DNA from: Magnetospirillum sp. XM-1
GTDB lineage: Bacteria > Pseudomonadota > Alphaproteobacteria > Rhodospirillales > Magnetospirillaceae
Direction of reading: 5' to 3'
DNA length: 64,000 bases
Assembly (NCBI RefSeq): GCF_001511835.1
Contig: NZ_LN997848.1
Span: forward strand, 2,046,001 to 2,110,000
Positions 38,684 to 58,826 of the stretch are shown here, in pieces. Position numbers and translations under genes: made by a program. How positions within the stretch are numbered: position 1 is the first letter of the stretch; each line of letters opens with the position of its first letter. Below the pieces are notes generated by a model, which was not told the origin of the DNA, made no database searches, and was given only the letters and a program-made list of their open reading frames with translations.

Positions 38684-38759
38684 AGGAGTGTAGCTCAACT
38701 GGTAGAGCACCGGTCTCCAAAACCGGGGGTTGGGGGTTCGAGCCCCTCCACTCCTGCCA
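38684..38759 (+). tRNA. tRNA-Trp (anticodon CCA)
   Basis: A 76-base tRNA with encoded 3' CCA. It has acceptor AGGAGTG/CACTCCT, D arm GCTCAACTGGTAGAGC, anticodon stem-loop CCGGTCTCCAAAACCGG giving CCA, and T arm GGTTCGAGCC. It lies directly upstream of secE, as in many proteobacteria. Confidence 0.97.
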
Positions 38760-38777
38760 ACTTTCGACTGTAGAGAT

Positions 38778-38975
38778 ATGGCAAAAACGTCTCCGGCCCT
38801 TTTCTTCAAGCAGGTTCGCCAGGAAGTCGCCAAGGTTACTTGGCCGACCCGGCGCGAAACCACCGTCTCCACCGGCATGGTGTTCATGATGGTGGTGATC
38901 GCCGCCGTCTTCTTCCTGGTCGTTGACCAGATTTTCGCCATGAGCGTGAAGCTCCTGTTCGGTCTGGGAGGCTGA
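38778..38975 (+). CDS. secE: Preprotein translocase subunit SecE
   Basis: A 65-residue, single-span SecE of the short type found outside the enterobacteria. The conserved amphipathic segment is [20 protein letters not shown], followed by one transmembrane helix ([19 protein letters not shown]). SecE clamps the SecY channel in the inner membrane. ATG 38778 gives the usual length; an upstream in-frame start would run into tRNA-Trp. nusG begins 7 bases after its stop. Confidence 0.96.
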   Translation: MAKTSPALFFKQVRQEVAKVTWPTRRETTVSTGMVFMMVVIAAVFFLVVDQIFAMSVKLLFGLGG

Positions 38976-38982
38976 GGACGAG

Positions 38983-39516
38983 ATGGCTACCGCCCGCTGG
39001 TACGTGATTCACGTCTATTCCGGCTTCGAGAAGAAGGTCGCCCAGTCCATCCGCGAGCAGGCGGAACAGAAGGGCATGGCCGAGGCTTTCGAGCAGGTTC
39101 TGGTGCCGACCGAGGAAGTGGTCGAGGTGCGCCGTGGCGCCAAGGTGAACGCCGAGCGCAAGTTCTTCCCGGGCTATGTCCTGGTGAAGATGGATCTCAC
39201 CGACGACACCTGGCACCTGGTCAAGAATACACCCAAGGTCACCGGCTTCCTGGGCGGCAAGGGCCGCCCCGTGCCGATCACCGAGCGGGAAGCCGAGCGC
39301 ATCATCAAGCAGGTGCAGGAAGGCGTCGAGCGCCCCAAGCCCTCCATCACCTTCGAGGTGGGAGAGCAGGTGCGGGTCTCGGACGGCCCCTTCACCTCGT
39401 TCAACGGCCTGGTCGAGGAAGTCGACGAGGAGAAGGCCCGCCTCAAGGTGGCGGTGTCGATCTTCGGTCGCTCCACCCCGGTCGAACTGGAATACTCTCA
39501 GGTCGAAAAGATCTGA
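38983..39516 (+). CDS. nusG: Transcription antitermination factor NusG
   Basis: A 177-residue NusG. The NGN domain binds RNA polymerase ([43 protein letters not shown]) and the C-terminal KOW domain ([23 protein letters not shown]) contacts Rho or ribosomal protein S10. It affects pausing, Rho termination and transcription-translation coupling. It is cotranscribed with secE and ends 150 bases before rplK; the gap contains GC-rich inverted repeats and a T-rich stretch (39570-39577) that might be a weak terminator. Confidence 0.97.
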   Translation: MATARWYVIHVYSGFEKKVAQSIREQAEQKGMAEAFEQVLVPTEEVVEVRRGAKVNAERKFFPGYVLVKMDLTDDTWHLVKNTPKVTGFLGGKGRPVPITEREAERIIKQVQEGVERPKPSITFEVGEQVRVSDGPFTSFNGLVEEVDEEKARLKVAVSIFGRSTPVELEYSQVEKI

Positions 39517-39666
39517 GGGACGTGACCGGAAGCCGCCCCGCCGGACAGGCGCGGGCGGCACCGGTGCTTTTTGTTTTCCGCATCCGGATGTCCGGACGCG
39601 GTTTGGAGGGCGGGAGGCGCGCCAACGCCGTACCGCCAACTCTGGTGACAGAGAGAGGATTGTGAC

Positions 39667-40098
39667 ATGGCAAAGAAGATCGTGGGCTACGTTAAGCTCC
39701 AAGTCCCGGCCGGCAAGGCGAATCCCTCGCCGCCGATCGGTCCCGCGCTGGGTCAGCGCGGCCTGAACATCATGGAATTCTGCAAGGCCTTCAACGCCCA
39801 GACTCAGACTCTGGAGCCCGGCATGCCGATTCCGGTGGTGATCACCGCCTATTCCGACCGTACCTTCACCTTCGTGACCAAGACCCCGCCGGTCAGCTAC
39901 TTCCTGAAGAAGGCCGCCGCGGTGTCCAAGGGCTCGACCACCCCCGGCAAGGGCGGCACGGTCGGCGAAGTGACCATGGCTCAGATCCGTGAGATCGCCG
40001 AGAAGAAGATGGCCGATCTCAACGCCAACGACGTCGAGGCCGCGTCCACGATGATCGTCGGTTCCGCCCGTTCCATGGGCCTCAAGGTGGTGGAGTAA
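39667..40098 (+). CDS. rplK: 50S ribosomal protein L11
   Basis: 143 residues. The N-terminal domain has [32 protein letters not shown], quoted in part ([16 protein letters not shown]), and the C-terminal RNA-binding domain ends [15 protein letters not shown] as [17 protein letters not shown]11 binds the GTPase-associated centre of 23S rRNA. rplA starts 4 bases after its stop, the conserved rplK-rplA pair. Confidence 0.98.
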   Translation: MAKKIVGYVKLQVPAGKANPSPPIGPALGQRGLNIMEFCKAFNAQTQTLEPGMPIPVVITAYSDRTFTFVTKTPPVSYFLKKAAAVSKGSTTPGKGGTVGEVTMAQIREIAEKKMADLNANDVEAASTMIVGSARSMGLKVVE

Positions 40099-40102
40099 GC
40101 AC

Positions 40103-40795
40103 ATGGCTCGCGAAGGAAAGCGCCTGAAGTCGGCCTATGCCGATATCGACCGCGACAAGTTCTACAGCCTCGCCGATGCGGTGAAGGCCATCAAGACCCG
40201 TGCCGTCGCCAAGTTCGACGAGACCATCGAGATCGCGCTGAACCTCGGCGTCGATCCCCGTCACGCCGACCAGATGGTCCGCGGCGTGGTCGAGCTGCCC
40301 CACGGCACCGGCAAGACCGTGCGCGTCGCCGTGTTCGCCAAGGGCGACAAGGCCGAGGAGGCCCGCAAGGCCGGCGCCGACATCGTCGGCGAGCAGGATC
40401 TGTTCGAGTCCTGCAATGCCGGCAACATGGATTTCGACCGCGTCATCGCCACTCCCGACCTGATGGGTCTGGTGGGCCGTCTCGGTAAGGTGCTGGGCCC
40501 GCGCGGCCTGATGCCCAACCCGAAGCTGGGCACCGTGACCGTCAACGTGGCCGAGGCCGTCCGCGCCGCCAAGGCCGGTCAGGTCCAGTTCCGCGTCGAG
40601 AAGGCCGGTATCGTTCACGCCGGCATCGGCAAGGCCTCGTTCTCGGAAGAGAAGCTGGCCGAGAACGTCAAGGCGTTCGTCGATGCCATCAACAAGGCGA
40701 AGCCCCAGGGCGCCAAGGGCACCTACCTCAAGAAGGTGTCCATCAGCTCGACCATGGGCCCGGGCGTCAAGCTCGACGTCGCCACCCTGGCCTAA
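40103..40795 (+). CDS. rplA: 50S ribosomal protein L1
   Basis: 230 residues with the L1 pattern: [32 protein letters not shown], the inserted domain 2, and [17 protein letters not shown]1 forms the mobile stalk that helps release deacylated tRNA and often represses its own operon by binding mRNA. It is tightly coupled to rplK. The L10 leader region follows. Confidence 0.98.
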   Translation: MAREGKRLKSAYADIDRDKFYSLADAVKAIKTRAVAKFDETIEIALNLGVDPRHADQMVRGVVELPHGTGKTVRVAVFAKGDKAEEARKAGADIVGEQDLFESCNAGNMDFDRVIATPDLMGLVGRLGKVLGPRGLMPNPKLGTVTVNVAEAVRAAKAGQVQFRVEKAGIVHAGIGKASFSEEKLAENVKAFVDAINKAKPQGAKGTYLKKVSISSTMGPGVKLDVATLA

Positions 40796-40844
40796 GGCCG
40801 GGGGACAAAAGGTTTCCCCGACCCGAGAGGGAAGGGGAGAAGGC

Positions 40845-40869
40845 GGAAGTTCCCTTTAAGGGGACTTCC
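40845..40869 (+). promoter_or_regulatory. Hairpin between rplA and the L10 leader
   Basis: GGAAGT-T-CCC and GGG-G-ACTTCC pair around a TTTAA loop (40845-40869). It has no T run, so I read it as a processing or antitermination structure rather than a terminator. It is the first structured element in the 313-base gap between rplA and rplJ. Confidence 0.5.
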
Positions 40870-40873
40870 AACC

Positions 40874-40942
40874 TGTCCGAGACCGTAGGTGCCCCGTCAA
40901 AGGGGCTTGAAGGGGTTCCCCGCCTGCGCAGACAGAGGTCAA
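40874..40942 (+). ncRNA. Ribosomal protein L10 leader
   Basis: The leader before rplJ contains the conserved halves of the L10 leader kink-turn: GACCGTAGGTG on the 5' side and CGCCTGCGCAGAC on the 3' side, enclosing a hairpin (GCCCCGTCAAAGGGGC). In other bacteria the L10-(L12)4 complex binds this RNA and represses translation of rplJ and rplL. The match is from memory of the family pattern, not from a covariance search. The remaining 165 bases before rplJ show no gene. Confidence 0.75.
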
Positions 40943-41108
40943 AGAACGCTTCCGGTTCCCTTTTCGGGGGGATCGGCACGGCTTGAAGCTTCTGGGACAG
41001 GCCACCGGCCTTGCCGGGTGGTTCGCCACCCGACCAGGCCATGGGCAATGGACCGGAACCAGCCGCCATGATGGCGGGGACGTTTCGGCTCTATGTTTGG
41101 AGACGAAA

Positions 41109-41624
41109 GTGGACCGGACACAAAAGACAGAGTGGGTCGGCTCGCTGCAGGGAACGCTCGGAGACGTCGGGCTGGTGGTCGTCACCCATTATTCGGGTCT
41201 GACGGTCGCCGAGATGACTGATCTGCGCGGGAAGATGCGTGCGGCTGGCGCCACCTTCAAGGTGACCAAGAATCGTCTCACCAAGCTCGCCCTTGTGGGT
41301 ACCGAGTTCGAGTCCATCGCCGACCTGTTCGTCGGGCCGACCGCCATCGCCGTTTCGCGCGATCCGGTCGCCGCCGCCAAGGTCGTCGCCGACTACGCCA
41401 AGACGAACGACAAGCTCAAGATCCTCGGTGGATCGCTGGGCCCGAATCGTCTGGACGTGGACGGCGTCAAGGCGCTCGCCACGCTGCCGTCGCTCGACGA
41501 ACTGCGTGCCAAGCTGCTCGGCATGATTTCGACCCCGGCCACCCGTATCGCCGGCGTTCTTCAGGCGCCCGCAGGCCAGTTGGCCCGCGTCCTGAAGGCC
41601 AAGGCGGACAAGGACGCCGCGTGA
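41109..41624 (+). CDS. rplJ: 50S ribosomal protein L10
   Basis: 171 residues from GTG 41109, which has GGAG 6 bases upstream; an upstream ATG at 40983 would place the gene inside its own leader RNA and gives an unnatural N-terminus. The N-terminal rRNA-binding domain has [18 protein letters not shown] and [12 protein letters not shown]; the C-terminal helix that carries L7/L12 dimers ends [15 protein letters not shown]10 is also the likely autoregulator through the leader at 40874-40942. Confidence 0.96.
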   Translation: MDRTQKTEWVGSLQGTLGDVGLVVVTHYSGLTVAEMTDLRGKMRAAGATFKVTKNRLTKLALVGTEFESIADLFVGPTAIAVSRDPVAAAKVVADYAKTNDKLKILGGSLGPNRLDVDGVKALATLPSLDELRAKLLGMISTPATRIAGVLQAPAGQLARVLKAKADKDAA

Positions 41625-41673
41625 GATTTTTGAACCAATCCCAAGCTTCAAGCTTTTACTAGGAGTGTTTTAA

Positions 41674-42048
41674 ATGGCTGATCTTGCCAAGCTGGTTGAC
41701 GACCTGTCCGCCCTGACCGTTCTCGAGGCCGCCGAGCTCTCGAAGATGCTGGAAGAGAAGTGGGGCGTTTCCGCCGCCGCTCCGGTGGCCGTCGCCGCCG
41801 TTGCCGCCGGTGCCGCTGCCCCGGCTGCCGAAGAGAAGACCGAGTTCGACGTGATCCTCGCCGACGCCGGCGAGAAGAAGATCAACGTCATCAAGGAAGT
41901 CCGCGCCATCACCGGCCTGGGCCTGAAGGAAGCCAAGGATCTGGTCGAGGCCGCTCCGAAGCCCGTCAAGGAAGGCGTGGCCAAGGACGAAGCCGAGAAG
42001 ATCAAGAAGGTTCTGGAAGAGGCCGGCGCCAAGGTGCAGGTCAAGTAA
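41674..42048 (+). CDS. rplL: 50S ribosomal protein L7/L12
   Basis: 124 residues. The N-terminal dimerisation helix ([20 protein letters not shown]) is followed by an Ala/Val hinge and the C-terminal factor-binding domain ([34 protein letters not shown]). Several copies form the stalk that recruits EF-Tu and EF-G. A clear ribosome site (AGGAG) precedes ATG 41674. A hairpin follows before rpoB. Confidence 0.98.
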   Translation: MADLAKLVDDLSALTVLEAAELSKMLEEKWGVSAAAPVAVAAVAAGAAAPAAEEKTEFDVILADAGEKKINVIKEVRAITGLGLKEAKDLVEAAPKPVKEGVAKDEAEKIKKVLEEAGAKVQVK

Positions 42049-42073
42049 GAACGCCTTCTGGTGTTTATCCAGG

Positions 42074-42104
42074 GGCCGGGATGCGGGTTTGCCGTATCCC
42101 GGCC
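42074..42104 (+). promoter_or_regulatory. Attenuator-like hairpin between rplL and rpoB
   Basis: A 13-bp stem with one G-U pair (42074-42086 with 42092-42104) and a 5-base loop, followed by TTCT instead of a full T run. In E. coli a partial terminator in the same place lowers rpoBC relative to rplJL; the position and strength here suggest the same job. A second stem (42125-42136 with 42148-42158) lies further on. Confidence 0.65.
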
Positions 42105-42243
42105 TTCTGGCGCTTTACCGATCACCCCGTAAGGGTGGTCAAAACCTACCCTACGGGGCAGGGCCCCGCAGGGGGCATCCCGGGTGAACCCGGGCAGGAC
42201 GAGTTTGTTGGGTTAAACCCCACGAAGAGGACGAGGAGCGGCA

Positions 42244-46419
<4,176 letters not shown>

Positions 46420-46469
46420 GCATTATCGACCCGGCGCGGGGGGAGAACACCTCCCCCCGCCGCACCTAA

Positions 46470-50981
<4,512 letters not shown>

Positions 50982-51007
50982 CCTTCTCGTCGGTTGCTGA
51001 AAAGACC

Positions 51008-51047
51008 CATCCCCGCTTCCCGCAAGGAGGCGGGGATGACTTTTTTT
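51008..51047 (+). terminator. Intrinsic terminator after rpoC
   Basis: CATCCCCGC (51008-51016) pairs with GCGGGGATG (51030-51038) and is followed by AC and seven T. It ends the rplJ-rplL-rpoB-rpoC transcript, so the following protease gene needs its own promoter. Confidence 0.9.
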
Positions 51048-51148
51048 AACGAATCGAAATAGGGTGAAGACCTTAAGCCGTCGAGGCGCTATCATTTTCC
51101 CTTAAATCCCGGGGCGCCAATCCCGGGTGGAGCATCAAGGGAGAAGCC

Positions 51149-52561
51149 ATGAGCTCGCGGTGGGTCTGGACGCTGGCGATTCTGGTCGCCATGGGCGGCG
51201 TGTCGCCGGCCCGTGCCGCCTGCGTGGCGCGCCCTTCCTCGACTACCGAACTGGCTCAATGCTCCACCGCCGCCACCGCGGGCGACATCGTCGCCGCCCG
51301 GCTGCTCGGCGACGTGATGGGCGACCCGACCCAGCGCCATTATGACCCGGCCGCCGCCCTGTCGTGGTGGGAGCAGGCCGCCGCCGGCGGCGACGGACAG
51401 GCCCTGCGGCGGCTGTTCGACGCCCATTGGTACGGGCGCGGCACGCCCAAGGATCCGGCCAAGGCCCGGACCTATCTGGCCAAGGCGGTGGCGGGTGGGG
51501 CTGCCTGGGCCCGCCTGGTCCGCGCCGTGCTGGCTGAGACGGAGGAGCCGGCCCTGGCGGCCGACCTCTATAACGGTCTGGCGGCGGAGGGCAATTGCCT
51601 GGCCCAGTTGCGTCTGGCCCACGGCCACGATCGCGGCGGCTGGGTGGAGAAGAATCGCTCCCAGGCCCTCTATTGGGCCACCGTCGCCGGTCTGGCCGGC
51701 CGTTCCGAGCAGTCGCCCGACGACCATCCGCTGTTCGACGCACGCTTCCATTACCGCGACTGCACCTCCGAGGCCTATTTCCTGCGCGGAGACCTGGCCC
51801 GCAATCTGGCCGCCGACCTGCGCGCCCAGGTGGAGGAGGCCGCCGCCGCCTGGCGGCCGGGACGGATTCCGGACCGCCAGGGACCCGTGGACGCGCCGGC
51901 CGCCGTCGGCGTCAGCCCGGCCGGTTTCGGCTCGGCGGCGGCGTCGCGCATTCCCGAGTGGCGGCCGCTGCCCGGTACCCTGCAGCGGCCGGCGGGCCGC
52001 TCGCGCCTGGGGGCCGAGGAGGTCTTCGCCACCGTCGGCCGCTCGGTCTACGTGGTGGTGGCCGCCCGCACCGAGGAGGAGTTGAAGGCGCGCAAGGGCC
52101 GCTTCGGTTCGGCGGTGGCCATGGACGAACGCACCGTGGTGACCAATTGCCATGTCATCGATGAAATGTCCGTGATCCTGCTGCGCCAGGGAAATCAGAC
52201 CCTGCGGGCCACGCCGTCGGGGGGCGACCCGGCCTCCGACCGCTGCCAGATGACCGTGTCGCCGGGACGGCTTTCCGCCGCGCCGGGCATCCGGGCCTGG
52301 GACGATCTGCGGGTGGGCGAGACCGTCTATTCCATCGGCTCGCCCAAGGGCCTGGAGGCGACCCTGGGGCAGGGGTTGATCTCCGGATTGCGGCAGGTCA
52401 AGGCGACCCGCTACGTCCAGACCTCGGCGCCCATCTCGCAGGGCTCGTCAGGGGGCGGCCTGTTCGACTCGTCGGGCAATCTGGTGGGCATCACCACCTT
52501 CCACATCCGCGACGCCGACGGCCTGAACTTCGCCATCGCGGCCGAGGATTTCTTCCGGTGA
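51149..52561 (+). CDS. Exported Sel1-repeat / trypsin-like serine protease
   Basis: A 470-residue protein with a signal peptide (cleavage near PARAA, residue 23). Residues about 40-200 are Sel1-like helical repeats (AARLLGDVMGDP; AALSWWEQAAAGGDGQALRRL; ARTYLAKAVAGGAAWARL), used for protein contacts. Residues about 290-470 form a trypsin/DegP-like domain: His in VVTNCHVID, probable Asp in ASDRCQMTV and nucleophile Ser in SQGSSGGGLFD (GSSGG for the usual GNSGG). No PDZ domain follows. It probably acts in the periplasm; substrate and trigger are unknown. Its stop overlaps the start of the next gene (GTGA), so the two are coupled. Confidence 0.78.
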   Translation: MSSRWVWTLAILVAMGGVSPARAACVARPSSTTELAQCSTAATAGDIVAARLLGDVMGDPTQRHYDPAAALSWWEQAAAGGDGQALRRLFDAHWYGRGTPKDPAKARTYLAKAVAGGAAWARLVRAVLAETEEPALAADLYNGLAAEGNCLAQLRLAHGHDRGGWVEKNRSQALYWATVAGLAGRSEQSPDDHPLFDARFHYRDCTSEAYFLRGDLARNLAADLRAQVEEAAAAWRPGRIPDRQGPVDAPAAVGVSPAGFGSAAASRIPEWRPLPGTLQRPAGRSRLGAEEVFATVGRSVYVVVAARTEEELKARKGRFGSAVAMDERTVVTNCHVIDEMSVILLRQGNQTLRATPSGGDPASDRCQMTVSPGRLSAAPGIRAWDDLRVGETVYSIGSPKGLEATLGQGLISGLRQVKATRYVQTSAPISQGSSGGGLFDSSGNLVGITTFHIRDADGLNFAIAAEDFFR

Positions 52562-52962
52562 AGACGCGGCGCGTCGGGCGGGACGGCTCGTTCATCCCCC
52601 TGGGCCTGGGGCCGGTGGGCATCGGCATTCCCCGATGGCTGCCGCTGGTGTTGCTTTATTTCGCCGTCGTCTTCGGGCTGGCCTGGGCGTCGAGCCCGCC
52701 CTGGCCCATGGCCGCCACGATGGCCGCCGCCCTCGGTCCCGGCGTGATCGGACTGGTGGATTTGGGCCTGCGGCTGCGCACCACCCATTACCAATGGGTC
52801 AATTCCGCCGGAGTCCAACTGGTGGGGGAAGCCTCGATCCTCGACCGGCTGACCTTCCGGGAATGCGGCTGGTATTTGCCCATCGTCAACCTGCCGCTTC
52901 CGCTTTGGCTGATCGGAATGGGATTGTCGGCCGCCTTCAGTCATTCCTGGCGGGTGTTTTAG
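52558..52962 (+). CDS. Small inner-membrane protein of unknown function
   Basis: A 134-residue protein starting at GTG 52558 in a four-base overlap with the protease stop. It has two central transmembrane helices (about residues 27-45 and 48-68) and a hydrophobic C-terminal segment (PIVNLPLPLWLIGMGLSAAF). The middle is polar (LRTTHYQWVNSAGVQLVGEA). I recognise no family. Translational coupling suggests that it works with the protease, perhaps as membrane partner or inhibitor, but that is only inference from position. Confidence 0.65.
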   Translation: MKTRRVGRDGSFIPLGLGPVGIGIPRWLPLVLLYFAVVFGLAWASSPPWPMAATMAAALGPGVIGLVDLGLRLRTTHYQWVNSAGVQLVGEASILDRLTFRECGWYLPIVNLPLPLWLIGMGLSAAFSHSWRVF

Positions 52963-52970
52963 CCGCCTGC

Positions 52971-53930
52971 CTAAACGTCTCCGCCCGCCTTGATGGATTC
53001 GACGATGTCGCGCAGCGATACCGTCTGCGGCCGGCTGGCGCCGGTGGGGGCGGGGGGGATGGCGGTGGGGAAGAAGGGGCTGTCGGGCTGCAGCGCGCTG
53101 GCGAAATCCGAAGGCGACACGGTCCGCACCGCCGCCTGGGTGACCGGCGCCACCGCCTGCACCACCTGGGTGAGAGCGGTCTCGGTGGGAGTGGAGGCGG
53201 GCGGGGATTCGGGCCGCGCCACGGGACGCAGCGCCGCCAGCTGCGGATTGCCGGATTCGATGGCCGGTTCGTGGGCGGCATCGGCGTCGTCGCCCAGCGC
53301 GGTCTTGAAGCGGGCCTGCACACTCTTATAAAGGCCAGCCACGGTGCGCGCCTTGTTGAACACCTCGGGGTTGGCGCGGGCGGCGTCGGGCAGCAGGTGG
53401 CGGGCCGAGTGCCTGGGATTGTCCTCCATGCCCTCGATCACCCGGGCTGCTCCGGACGCCCCCAGGAAATGGGCGAGGTAGAGGTCCGACGCTGTGGCCT
53501 CGCGCCCCAGGCGCTTCTCCAGCGTCTTGGCGTTGTCCTTGGCGAACTCGGCGGCCATCAGCGACGACAACTTGGGATCCTTGCGCAAATCCAGGATGGC
53601 CTTCTTCATGGCCTTGTCGGGCACGTCCAGACGCCCGTCGGCGCCCTTGACGATGGACTCGGCGGCGTCTTCCAGCCCGTGCTTGGCGCCGTGGCGCTTG
53701 ACCATGTCCAGCCAGGTGCCGGCGGTGAACTGGAACAGCCCCGACGCCGAGGACTTGGTGTTGCGGGCATGGGGGTCGAGGCCGCTTTCCTGGGTGGCCT
53801 GGGCGAGGAGATAGCCGAACGACACGCCGGTGCTGTCGGCGGCCTCCTTGATGCCCGACATCACGCGCCCCGACCGGCTGGGCGTCTCGATGGATATGGA
53901 GCCGGTGATGTCGGAGTTCGGGGTTTGCAT
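52971..53930 (-). CDS. SLT-domain (lytic transglycosylase-like) protein
   Basis: A 319-residue protein. Residues about 25-180 form an SLT/lysozyme-like domain with the catalytic Glu in LLAQATQESGLDPHARN and the following SSASGLFQFTAGTWLDM signature; ATASDLYLAHFLGASGAARV is the later helix pair. The C-terminal 130 residues are rich in Ala, Pro and Thr without fold. No N-terminal signal peptide is visible, so it must leave the cytoplasm by another route or act during cell-envelope or flagellar assembly. It would cleave peptidoglycan glycan strands. It converges with the small membrane protein gene and is divergent from rpsL. Confidence 0.8.
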   Translation of the reverse strand: MQTPNSDITGSISIETPSRSGRVMSGIKEAADSTGVSFGYLLAQATQESGLDPHARNTKSSASGLFQFTAGTWLDMVKRHGAKHGLEDAAESIVKGADGRLDVPDKAMKKAILDLRKDPKLSSLMAAEFAKDNAKTLEKRLGREATASDLYLAHFLGASGAARVIEGMEDNPRHSARHLLPDAARANPEVFNKARTVAGLYKSVQARFKTALGDDADAAHEPAIESGNPQLAALRPVARPESPPASTPTETALTQVVQAVAPVTQAAVRTVSPSDFASALQPDSPFFPTAIPPAPTGASRPQTVSLRDIVESIKAGGDV

Positions 53931-54060
53931 GGCGAACCTCGGAAGACGGAACCATCCTCACCATAGCATGGAAAGGTTACCAAGATTCGACTCGCCGCGA
54001 TTGAATCTCATTAGCCTCTCGGGCGCCGGGCGCGTGCCGTAAAGCACGCTCGGCTTTAGC

Positions 54061-54077
54061 CGCATAAGCGGCGCGGC
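54061..54077. repeat. Short dispersed repeat with GCCGC-ATAA-GCGGC hairpin
   Basis: A 17-base sequence centred on a GCCGC/GCGGC hairpin with ATAA loop, followed by GC-rich CCTTG...CCTGGCC sequence. The same core and a similar 3' flank occur at 58760-58776. Both copies lie in non-coding DNA next to the str operon, so this is a second repeat family distinct from the REP elements. Confidence 0.55.
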
Positions 54078-54140
54078 GCCTTGCGCCTGGCCCGGCCCCG
54101 ATGCGTCGGGACCGGGCGGAGATCTTCCCGACTCTTTCGC

Positions 54141-54169
54141 TTGACGGGGGGCAGGCGGATAAATAGGAT
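54141..54169 (+). promoter_or_regulatory. Promoter of the rpsL-rpsG-fusA-tuf operon
   Basis: TTGACG (54141-54146), 17 bases and TAGGAT (54164-54169), about 185 bases before rpsL. It lies in the 424-base gap before the operon and is followed by a strong hairpin, so the mRNA has a long structured leader. Confidence 0.65.
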
Positions 54170-54274
54170 GCGCGCTTCTCGGGGGACCGGCATCCGTCCG
54201 CCTGGACGGTTTTCGTTGTCCCGAGGCTTGCGAAACACTGATGACAACGCCGAACAGGTCGGCGACCGAACCGC

Positions 54275-54312
54275 AAGAAAACCCCGGCGGGGAACTGCCG
54301 GCGGGTTTTCTT
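54275..54312 (+). promoter_or_regulatory. Leader hairpin before rpsL
   Basis: AAGAAAACCC (54275-54284) pairs with GGGTTTTCTT (54303-54312), with an inner CGGC/GCCG stem. It is followed by CTGGTTTT and lies 42 bases before the rpsL start. It looks like an attenuator or a structure for autoregulation; I see no second competing hairpin. Confidence 0.6.
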
Positions 54313-54354
54313 CTGGTTTTCGTCAAGGGACCTGTGTGAAGGGAAAGTGACTGA

Positions 54355-54726
54355 ATGCCCACGATCAATCAATTGATCCGTAAGCCGCGCCAGCCCGTGG
54401 CGGCGCGCAACAAGGTCCCCGCCATGGAGGCCTGCCCGCAGAAGCGCGGCGTTTGCACTCGCGTGTACACGACCACTCCGAAGAAGCCGAACTCGGCGCT
54501 TCGTAAGGTCGCCCGCGTGCGCCTGACCAACGGTTTCGAGGTTACCTCGTACATTCCGGGCGAAGGTCACAACCTTCAGGAACACTCGGTGGTGATGATC
54601 CGCGGCGGTCGTGTGAAGGACTTGCCGGGTGTCCGCTACCACATCATCCGCGGCACGCTCGATACCCAGGGCGTCAAGGATCGCCGTCAGCGTCGTTCGA
54701 AGTACGGCGCGAAGCGTCCGAAGTAA
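54355..54726 (+). CDS. rpsL: 30S ribosomal protein S12
   Basis: 123 residues. Conserved decoding-site loops are present: [18 protein letters not shown] with the wild-type Lys of streptomycin-sensitive proteins, and [20 protein letters not shown]12 sits at the A site and affects accuracy. It is first in the str operon; rpsG follows after 12 bases. Confidence 0.98.
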   Translation: MPTINQLIRKPRQPVAARNKVPAMEACPQKRGVCTRVYTTTPKKPNSALRKVARVRLTNGFEVTSYIPGEGHNLQEHSVVMIRGGRVKDLPGVRYHIIRGTLDTQGVKDRRQRRSKYGAKRPK

Positions 54727-54738
54727 GGAGTTCATCAG

Positions 54739-55209
54739 ATGTCTCGTCGTCACGCCGCTGAAAAGCGCGAAATCACCCCCGACGCCAAGTTTCACGACTA
54801 TGTCGTCGCCAAGTTCATGAACTGCCTGATGCTCGACGGCAAGAAGTCCGCCGCCGAAGCCATCGTCTATGGCGCCCTCGACAAGATCCAGGCCAAGACC
54901 GGCCAGGACCCGCTGAAGGTGTTCCACGAGGCTCTCGACAACGTCAAGCCCGCCCTGGAAGTGCGTTCCCGCCGCGTCGGCGGCGCCACCTACCAGGTGC
55001 CCGTCGAAGTGCGTTCCGATCGCCGTCAGGCCCTGGCCATCCGCTGGCTGATCGATTACTCGCGCAAGCGTTCCGAGACCACCATGATCGACCGCCTGTC
55101 CGGTGAGCTCCTGGACGCCGCCAACAACCGTGGCGCCGCCGTCAAGAAGCGCGAAGACACCCACCGTATGGCGGAGGCCAACAAGGCCTTCTCGCATTAC
55201 CGCTGGTAG
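54739..55209 (+). CDS. rpsG: 30S ribosomal protein S7
   Basis: 156 residues: [16 protein letters not shown] near the N-terminus, [18 protein letters not shown] in the middle, and [13 protein letters not shown] at the end. S7 nucleates assembly of the 30S head and contacts E-site tRNA. It is also a known translational repressor of str operons. fusA follows after 15 bases. Confidence 0.98.
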   Translation: MSRRHAAEKREITPDAKFHDYVVAKFMNCLMLDGKKSAAEAIVYGALDKIQAKTGQDPLKVFHEALDNVKPALEVRSRRVGGATYQVPVEVRSDRRQALAIRWLIDYSRKRSETTMIDRLSGELLDAANNRGAAVKKREDTHRMAEANKAFSHYRW

Positions 55210-55224
55210 GAGACCGGATCCATC

Positions 55225-57309
<2,085 letters not shown>

Positions 57310-57341
57310 TTCGACACCTATCGAGGACGGAGTAAGATACG

Positions 57342-58532
<1,191 letters not shown>

Positions 58533-58556
58533 TTTTCTGCTCGATCGCTTGAACAG

Positions 58557-58593
58557 CGGCCCCGGAGGGAAACCTCCGGGGCCGTTTGTTTTT
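58557..58593 (+). terminator. Intrinsic terminator of the str operon
   Basis: CGGCCCCGGAGG, a GAAA tetraloop and CCTCCGGGGCCG form a perfect 12-bp stem followed by TTTGTTTTT. It separates tuf from the S10 operon, which therefore has its own promoter. Confidence 0.95.
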
Positions 58594-58633
58594 AAAATTC
58601 CGTGTCGCGCCGCCGCCGAGCGGGCAACAATAA

Positions 58634-58824
58634 AGGCGGGTGCGAGGCACCCGCCTGTTCGGCAGCCGGATTAAGGTGAGAGGCCTTATACCAGATCCCA
58701 GTGATCGCAACCGATCACTGGGATCGCCCTCATTCGGCGGGCGGGCCCTTGCCTCCCGCCGCATAAGCGGCGCGGCCCTTCGGGCCTAACCAAATCCCGA
58801 TGAGTTCGGCTCATCGGGATTTGG
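58634..58824. repeat. Cluster of perfect hairpins
   Basis: Three perfect inverted repeats lie within 190 bases: 58634-58643 with 58647-58656 (10 bp), 58694-58707 with 58712-58725 (14 bp, CAAC loop) and 58790-58804 with 58810-58824 (15 bp, TTCGG loop). A copy of the GCATAAGC repeat (58760-58776) lies between the second and third. No gene is visible. They may be miniature palindromic elements or, for the last, a terminator of the minus-strand gene that ends at 58827. Confidence 0.75.
58760..58776. repeat. Short dispersed repeat, second copy
   Basis: Same 17-base core as at 54061-54077, with the GCCGC-ATAA-GCGGC hairpin followed by GGCCCTTCGGGCC. It is embedded in the hairpin cluster between tuf and the 60-residue protein gene. 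Confidence 0.55.
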
Positions 58825-58826
58825 TA

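Noticed and set aside
58681..58715. TATAAGG on the minus strand next to the 14-bp hairpin as a promoter
   Set aside because: The nearest -35-like TTGCGA is only 14 bases away, inside the hairpin, and transcription would run into the tuf terminator.
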